The position numbers and the translations under genes are program-made. From Theropithecus gelada (taxonomy: Eukaryota > Chordata > Mammalia > Primates > Cercopithecidae): a DNA stretch of 64,000 nucleotides. Shown piece after piece: positions 59,960 through 64,000 of this stretch. The notes under the pieces were generated by a model that saw only the letters and a list, made by a program, of their open reading frames with translations, was not told where the DNA came from and searched no databases. Every line of letters starts with the position of its first letter. Position 1 is the stretch's first letter. The stretch covers positions 144,282,111-144,346,110 of the forward strand of contig NC_037673.1 of assembly GCF_003255815.1 (NCBI RefSeq), written 5' to 3'.

Positions 59960-60275
59960 CTATCACTAGTAGTTCTCAAACATAGATTTGATGGTCATTT
60001 GCTGTAAATATTATAGAGAAGATTCAAGTGTTAGACTGAAGATTAGAATAATTTGGAGAATTTGTGACTTTCAGCTCTGGCAGAAGAGCATCAGAATCTT
60101 TTGAGAAAATAATTTTAAGAAGAAAGAGGAAAGAAAAGAAGAAAGGAAAGAAAGAGATATCTGGGCCTTATCGCAACACTATTAATTCATGAAATCTGGG
60201 TTTTGGGCTTAGAAATTTGAATTTTTAATGAGTTGTCAGGAGATTCTTATCAACTAGCTCAACAGAGTAGGGAAT
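59960..60275 (-). mobile_element. MER5-like hAT fossil with a GA tract
   Basis: 'agtagttctcaaacatagat', 'agcatcagaatcttttgaga' and 'aatttgaatttttaatgag' recall an antisense MER5. A purine-only run (60116-60160) interrupts it. Confidence 0.45.
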
Positions 60276-61089
60276 GAAAATCAATGGGTCAGATTTATTC
60301 TTAAAGGATAATTGCAGCTATAAAAATCTGTTTTCATAGCACAAACAAAGAACATGGAAAATTAGGCAACTAGGGCTTCTAAAGAGGTGATATTACTTGT
60401 CCTCTGGGAATGAGGGAATAAAAACACAGTTTCCAGATTTCCAGTCTGGGGACAATGAGACCAGACTGTGTTGTTGAAATTCTCACCTAATTCTAGGCAG
60501 ATGAGAAGAGATGAGAACTAGGGAAGAAGGCAGTGGCCTAGGAGGGCAGTTTTGGAAACAGCTTTCTCCACCCATGTATAATCCCTTCCTTGCACTCTGT
60601 TGTAAAAACCTAAGATTTTGATTGCCTGAATCTGTGACTATTGCTTCATGGAGTTTAATGAGGCTCATCCTGTACAGAGAAGCTGCAGGGCTTCTCTGAT
60701 GGTTGTTACAGGGAGTGGCTTGTTGGATCACAGCAATTTATTTAATCCTTCCCCTGCCAACAAGTGTCTGGTAGGATGTGTCTGCACTTTACATTTCTAG
60801 ATCTAACAATGCTAGCTGGTTTTGCCTAAACCAAGAGATTGACTTCAGACAGTGTTCTCCACAAGTAGTCAATTTAAATCTTAGTTCTGCCTATTGTTAT
60901 ATAAAGATCAATGAAAAGTGGCAGCTACTTGACAAAGAGTGCACCTAGTTACTGGTTCTAAAGGTGGCTAAAGGATCTGTATGTTCCTCTCAGTAATGGA
61001 AGGCTCTTTCCCCATGAATGGGAAATATTACTGCTCTCCAGGGATGCCCAAATTCTGGGCAACTGGAAGGTAATTGCAAGACCTATTCG

Positions 61090-61210
61090 TCCATTTTTTT
61101 ATCAGTATTTTTCCAGTGCCAACTATGTGCCATTCACTGCACTGGAAACTGAAGAGATAACAAATAATGAGTAAAAACAGACAGGCTGGAATTTACAGTC
61201 TGGCTAAATT
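61090..61210 (-). repeat. L2 end fragment
   Basis: 'gccaactatgtgccattcac' and a following gataacaa segment match the antisense L2 end. 60290-61085 is unrecognised. Confidence 0.5.
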
Positions 61211-61247
61211 TCTGACTGACTAGGAATTGGCTAGCCCATCTTCATAA

Positions 61248-61325
61248 TCTTCCTCTTCTTCCTCCTCCTCTTTCTTCTCCTCTTTTTGTCCTTGTTCTTC
61301 TTCTCCTTCATCATCATCATCATGA
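61248..61325. repeat. Polypyrimidine tract plus (CAT)n
   Basis: C/T-rich stretch followed by tcatcatcatcatcatgatg. Low complexity. Confidence 0.85.
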
Positions 61326-61344
61326 TGCCATTAGCATAATAGAG

Positions 61345-61480
61345 GTTAACATTTATGGACTTTGTACCTATGTGTTAAAAGCTTTTTAATGGAATCTTTT
61401 AAATGAGTTAAACAATATTTTTATTATACCTATTTGTCAGATGAGAACATGGAGACACACAGATAACTGGATCAAATGAC
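61345..61480 (-). repeat. MIR SINE, antisense
   Basis: 'aacatttatggactttgtac', 'tacctatttgtcagatgaga' and 'gagacacacagataactgg' fit an antisense MIR. 61490-62180 shows no recognised feature. Confidence 0.6.
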
Positions 61481-62185
61481 CTGGCCTCCATCCATCATGA
61501 GGGTGGGCCTGGGAAAGCAGAGATTTAGTGTTCCTTCAACAGCTCCTTTGAGTTTGGGTCTTGCTTGCTCTGGATCTCCTGGCTTAGGGTCTGAGTGAGG
61601 GCAGCCTCTGTTAGTATTGTGATAATACAATCCAGTCTCCAATCTCAAATGAGGATCACTTGAGGAATAGGGATTGCATTCTGGCCCTGAATAAGAGAAG
61701 AGAAATAAGATTGACAGTAGCTAGCTTTCAAAACTCAAGGGACCAAATAAGTTCGGGTGAGGCAGGTAGAGTTTGGAGCCTTTGTAGTCAGCTGTAGTTG
61801 AGGTTGTCTTTTGGGTGGGCCAGAAGTAAACTCTTATACTTCAAGGAGTCAATGGGACACCTAAATCTGACTTCCTGAGTTCAAAAGTGTCATCTACACC
61901 TAGCCCCACTGGGTCAAGGAGACCAGCTAAACCTGAAGAGCAGTAGCAGTAGCACTACCTGGCCAAGTAGCTCAGATATAGTTCAGTTTTGTTCTATAAT
62001 TCTGAGGAAGCCTCAAGGGTGTGATTCATTTTAATGAGATTTAGGCATAAGGCAACAGAATTGAGGTACTTTCAATCTGTAAACTCTGAACTATTTCATG
62101 AAGACAATAGTATAATGACTGTAAATCTCTATTCTTGTTTTAAAGCAGAATTCTCCCTATGTTCTTAAATTAACTTTTTGCTGCT

Positions 62186-62392
62186 CCTTCAAAGAGATTT
62201 ACCACCTCCTTATTTATAATGTACTTCTCTTCACCTAGTCAAGGATGTTATTGCCTGTCTTTGCAGCTGCATTTAAACATTTAAATATTCCTTCAAAGAA
62301 GATTTACAGTCTCCTTATTTATAATGTATTTCTCTTCACCTAGTCAAGGATATTATTGCCTATCTTCACAGCTGCATTTAAATATTTACTGA
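62186..62392. repeat. 104-bp tandem duplication
   Basis: Copies at 62186-62289 and 62290-62392 share 'ccttatttataatgta' and 'ctcttcacctagtcaaggat' with about 10 percent differences and a 1-base indel. Confidence 0.92.
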
Positions 62393-62739
62393 GTACTTTT
62401 CCAAAACAAGGTTGAAATCATATCCTATATATAACTTTGGATTATTTTTAGCTGTTAACATTTTCAACAATATTTTGGAATATTTTCTTATGTTAGTCAA
62501 AAATGTGTTACCCGTATCATTGTGAAAGGTCAAATGATATACTTGGTCATACAGATAGACAATAATTGTTTAACAATTTCTCAAATACCATTTCCAAGTT
62601 TTCACTCTGTAATTTTAATATTCACATTTATAACAGTGAAATAAATCAGAAACAATCTGAATGCTAACACTTTTTTGAATACGTTTGTTCATAAATATGT
62701 CCATACAGTTATTACACTAGGTCAAATATTTACACCTTA

Positions 62740-62990
62740 CATTTTCTTGCTGCATGGCATCTAAGTAGTTTTCAGAATGGATGCATTACTTTAATTAGTA
62801 ACCTTGGTAAAGTTACTTAAATGTTATATTCTTCAACTCCCTCATTTCTAATATAAGATTAATTATAGAATCTACCTCATCGAGTTAAGTAAATATACGG
62901 AAAGTACTTAGGATACACACAGTTCCTAAGTACTTAGTTATACACAGTTAGTACTTAGTTATACACAGTTCTAAACAGTTTTGATTTGTA
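62740..62990 (+). repeat. MIR with a short tandem expansion
   Basis: 'caactccctcatttctaata' and 'ctacctcatcgagttaagt' are MIR. Its end is expanded by 2-3 copies of a 21-26-bp unit, 'gtacttagttatacacagtt' (62902-62976). Confidence 0.65.
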
Positions 62991-63039
62991 GATATGTAAG
63001 AAGGAAGTCACCTTTGCTTTAGATCCTCTAGTGCCTGCT

Positions 63040-63400
63040 TGCTCACAGTGGGCTTCTTACCTCTCCTAGCCCAGTTAGCCCATAATTCAGATGTTAGCTC
63101 AATTGTCCCTGTGCTAGAACCTCCCTCACCTCCACTGTTCTCCACCCTACACCTCTTTGACTAGGTCAAATTCAACATTATTCGCTTACAGCACTATGTG
63201 CCTCTTAGTTGTGGGAATCAACACAGTTATAATTTTTCGTTTCTTTATAAGACTACTGAATAAAAGTCAGTCTCTCTCTTTAGACTATTAGCTCTATAAA
63301 GGCAGAGATTATGCTGGGTTTTTTGCTCATAATAGTGCCTGACATTCCAACTCTGTCCAAGTAGGCCCTCCAGTAATGCTACTTGAATGACTAGTGGGAT
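63040..63400 (+). repeat. L2 LINE fragment
   Basis: 'cagatgttagctcaattgtc', 'gactattagctctataaagg' and 'gcagagattatgctgggttt' then 'gtgcctgacattcc' are the L2 3' part in sense order. Confidence 0.7.
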
Positions 63401-63479
63401 GGTTAGACATGCATAAAAGCATTTCAGGAGGCATAGCAGTTTAAGGAACAGAGGTAGGAATGAATGTGTCATGACAAAG

Positions 63480-63820
63480 AGCTGGTAATGATATAAGCAT
63501 ATTTGAACTACAGGATAGTATATTATATGGAAAAAAGCCATGGGAGATGGAATTAGAAAGGGGGGTTTGATCATTGAGAGCCTTACGTACCAGCAGATGA
63601 GTTGTAGTGAACGAGACTTGCAGTGAGCAACCAACGAATAATTCTGAGCAGCAGTAGTATGTAAAAGAAGTGTGTTAATGGGATGTATGTGGCATGTAGA
63701 GTAGATTAAAAGATAAATGCTAGAGATGGAAAGCCCAGTTAAGGGACTATTGCAATATTCGTTAACAGCTCTTGAGTAGCTGCTTGAATGTGTTACCACA
63801 AAAATAAGAAAAAGTGAGCA
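63480..63820 (-). repeat. L2-like fragment, opposite orientation
   Basis: 'gatcattgagagccttacgt' and 'gggactattgcaatattcgt' resemble the antisense L2 body. The 230-codon minus ORF (63245-63937) crosses both L2 pieces and is chance. Confidence 0.5.
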
Positions 63821-63875
63821 AATGTGAACTGTTTCTAGACAAGAATTGACATTATTTGTTGACATTATATGTAGG

Positions 63876-63932
63876 GCAGAGAGAGAGAGAGAGCAAGAGG
63901 AAAAGAGACAGAGAAAGGGAGGGAGAGAGGGA
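63876..63932. repeat. Purine-rich (GA) tract
   Basis: Nearly pure G/A on the plus strand with a gagagagagaga core. Confidence 0.9.
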
Positions 63933-64000
63933 GTCATAAAAAATAATGAAATACTAGTTTTGGAAGAGGCCTTTTAGATGACATCATGCAGTGCCCGTTA

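Noticed and set aside
63245..63937. 230-codon minus-strand open frame with an ATG start and many hydrophobic residues
   Set aside because: It crosses two L2 fragments of opposite orientation and a GA tract. The hydrophobic look comes from T-rich antisense codons, and no family is recognisable.
1..64000. CRISPR array, prophage, operon, tRNA or rRNA genes
   Set aside because: No regularly spaced identical repeats, no bacterial gene density, and no tRNA or rRNA signature; the content is primate interspersed repeats.

Overview
This is a piece of a primate nuclear genome, and the youngest repeats point to an Old World monkey (macaque/baboon/guenon group). It is saturated with Alu, LINE-1, L2, MIR, MaLR LTR and fossil DNA-transposon copies. 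The Alu copies at 5082-5384 and 54036-54325 carry CCGG where human AluY has CGCG near the end of the right arm, as I recall for the cercopithecid AluYR subfamilies. Both keep perfect target-site duplications. I see no bacterial or viral gene organisation, no CpG island, no tRNA/rRNA/snRNA gene and no convincing exon of a working protein-coding gene. The window reads as intergenic or deep intronic, AT-rich, repeat-dense DNA.

Layout. 1-9.1 kb: old L2/MIR, an L1M fragment split by an Alu, two head-to-head L1 fragments meeting near 3775, and an AluYR inside the second; a long L2-like tract follows. 9.5-11.5 kb: an AluY nested in an older Alu, directly followed by a dead processed copy of EEF1G. 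11.9-15.1 kb: an AT-rich tract of alternating inverted 10-mers, Alus and two MaLR LTRs. 15.5-16.9 kb: a probable second processed pseudogene (minus strand, parent not identified). 17-24 kb: a MER5-type element, many MIRs and an LTR-like block. 24-31 kb: a layered L1 complex including a nearly 5'-complete L1 5' half with a decayed ORF1. 31.9-33.8 kb: a three-level nest (L1 minus inside L1 plus inside a hAT element). 34.8-35.6 kb: two 76-bp direct repeats of unknown origin. 36-47 kb: sparse, old repeats. 47-49.9 kb: L1, two abutting hairpins, two Alus. 51.2-52.3 kb: a 24-bp perfect inverted repeat and an 802-bp Tigger-type transposon with intact TA target site. 52.7-64 kb: MaLR LTRs, AluYR with a 12-bp deletion, L1M, microsatellites, tandem duplications and L2.

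Nothing here forms an operon or a cooperating gene set. The open reading frames are chance, repeat-derived or pseudogenic. The points of most interest are mutational and structural: local palindromes that look like template-switch products, small tandem duplications, an unexplained 76-bp dispersed duplication, nested transposons that give relative ages, and two processed pseudogenes. Repeat subfamily names rest on recollection of consensus sequences and have not been run through a repeat library; edges of old repeats are approximate.
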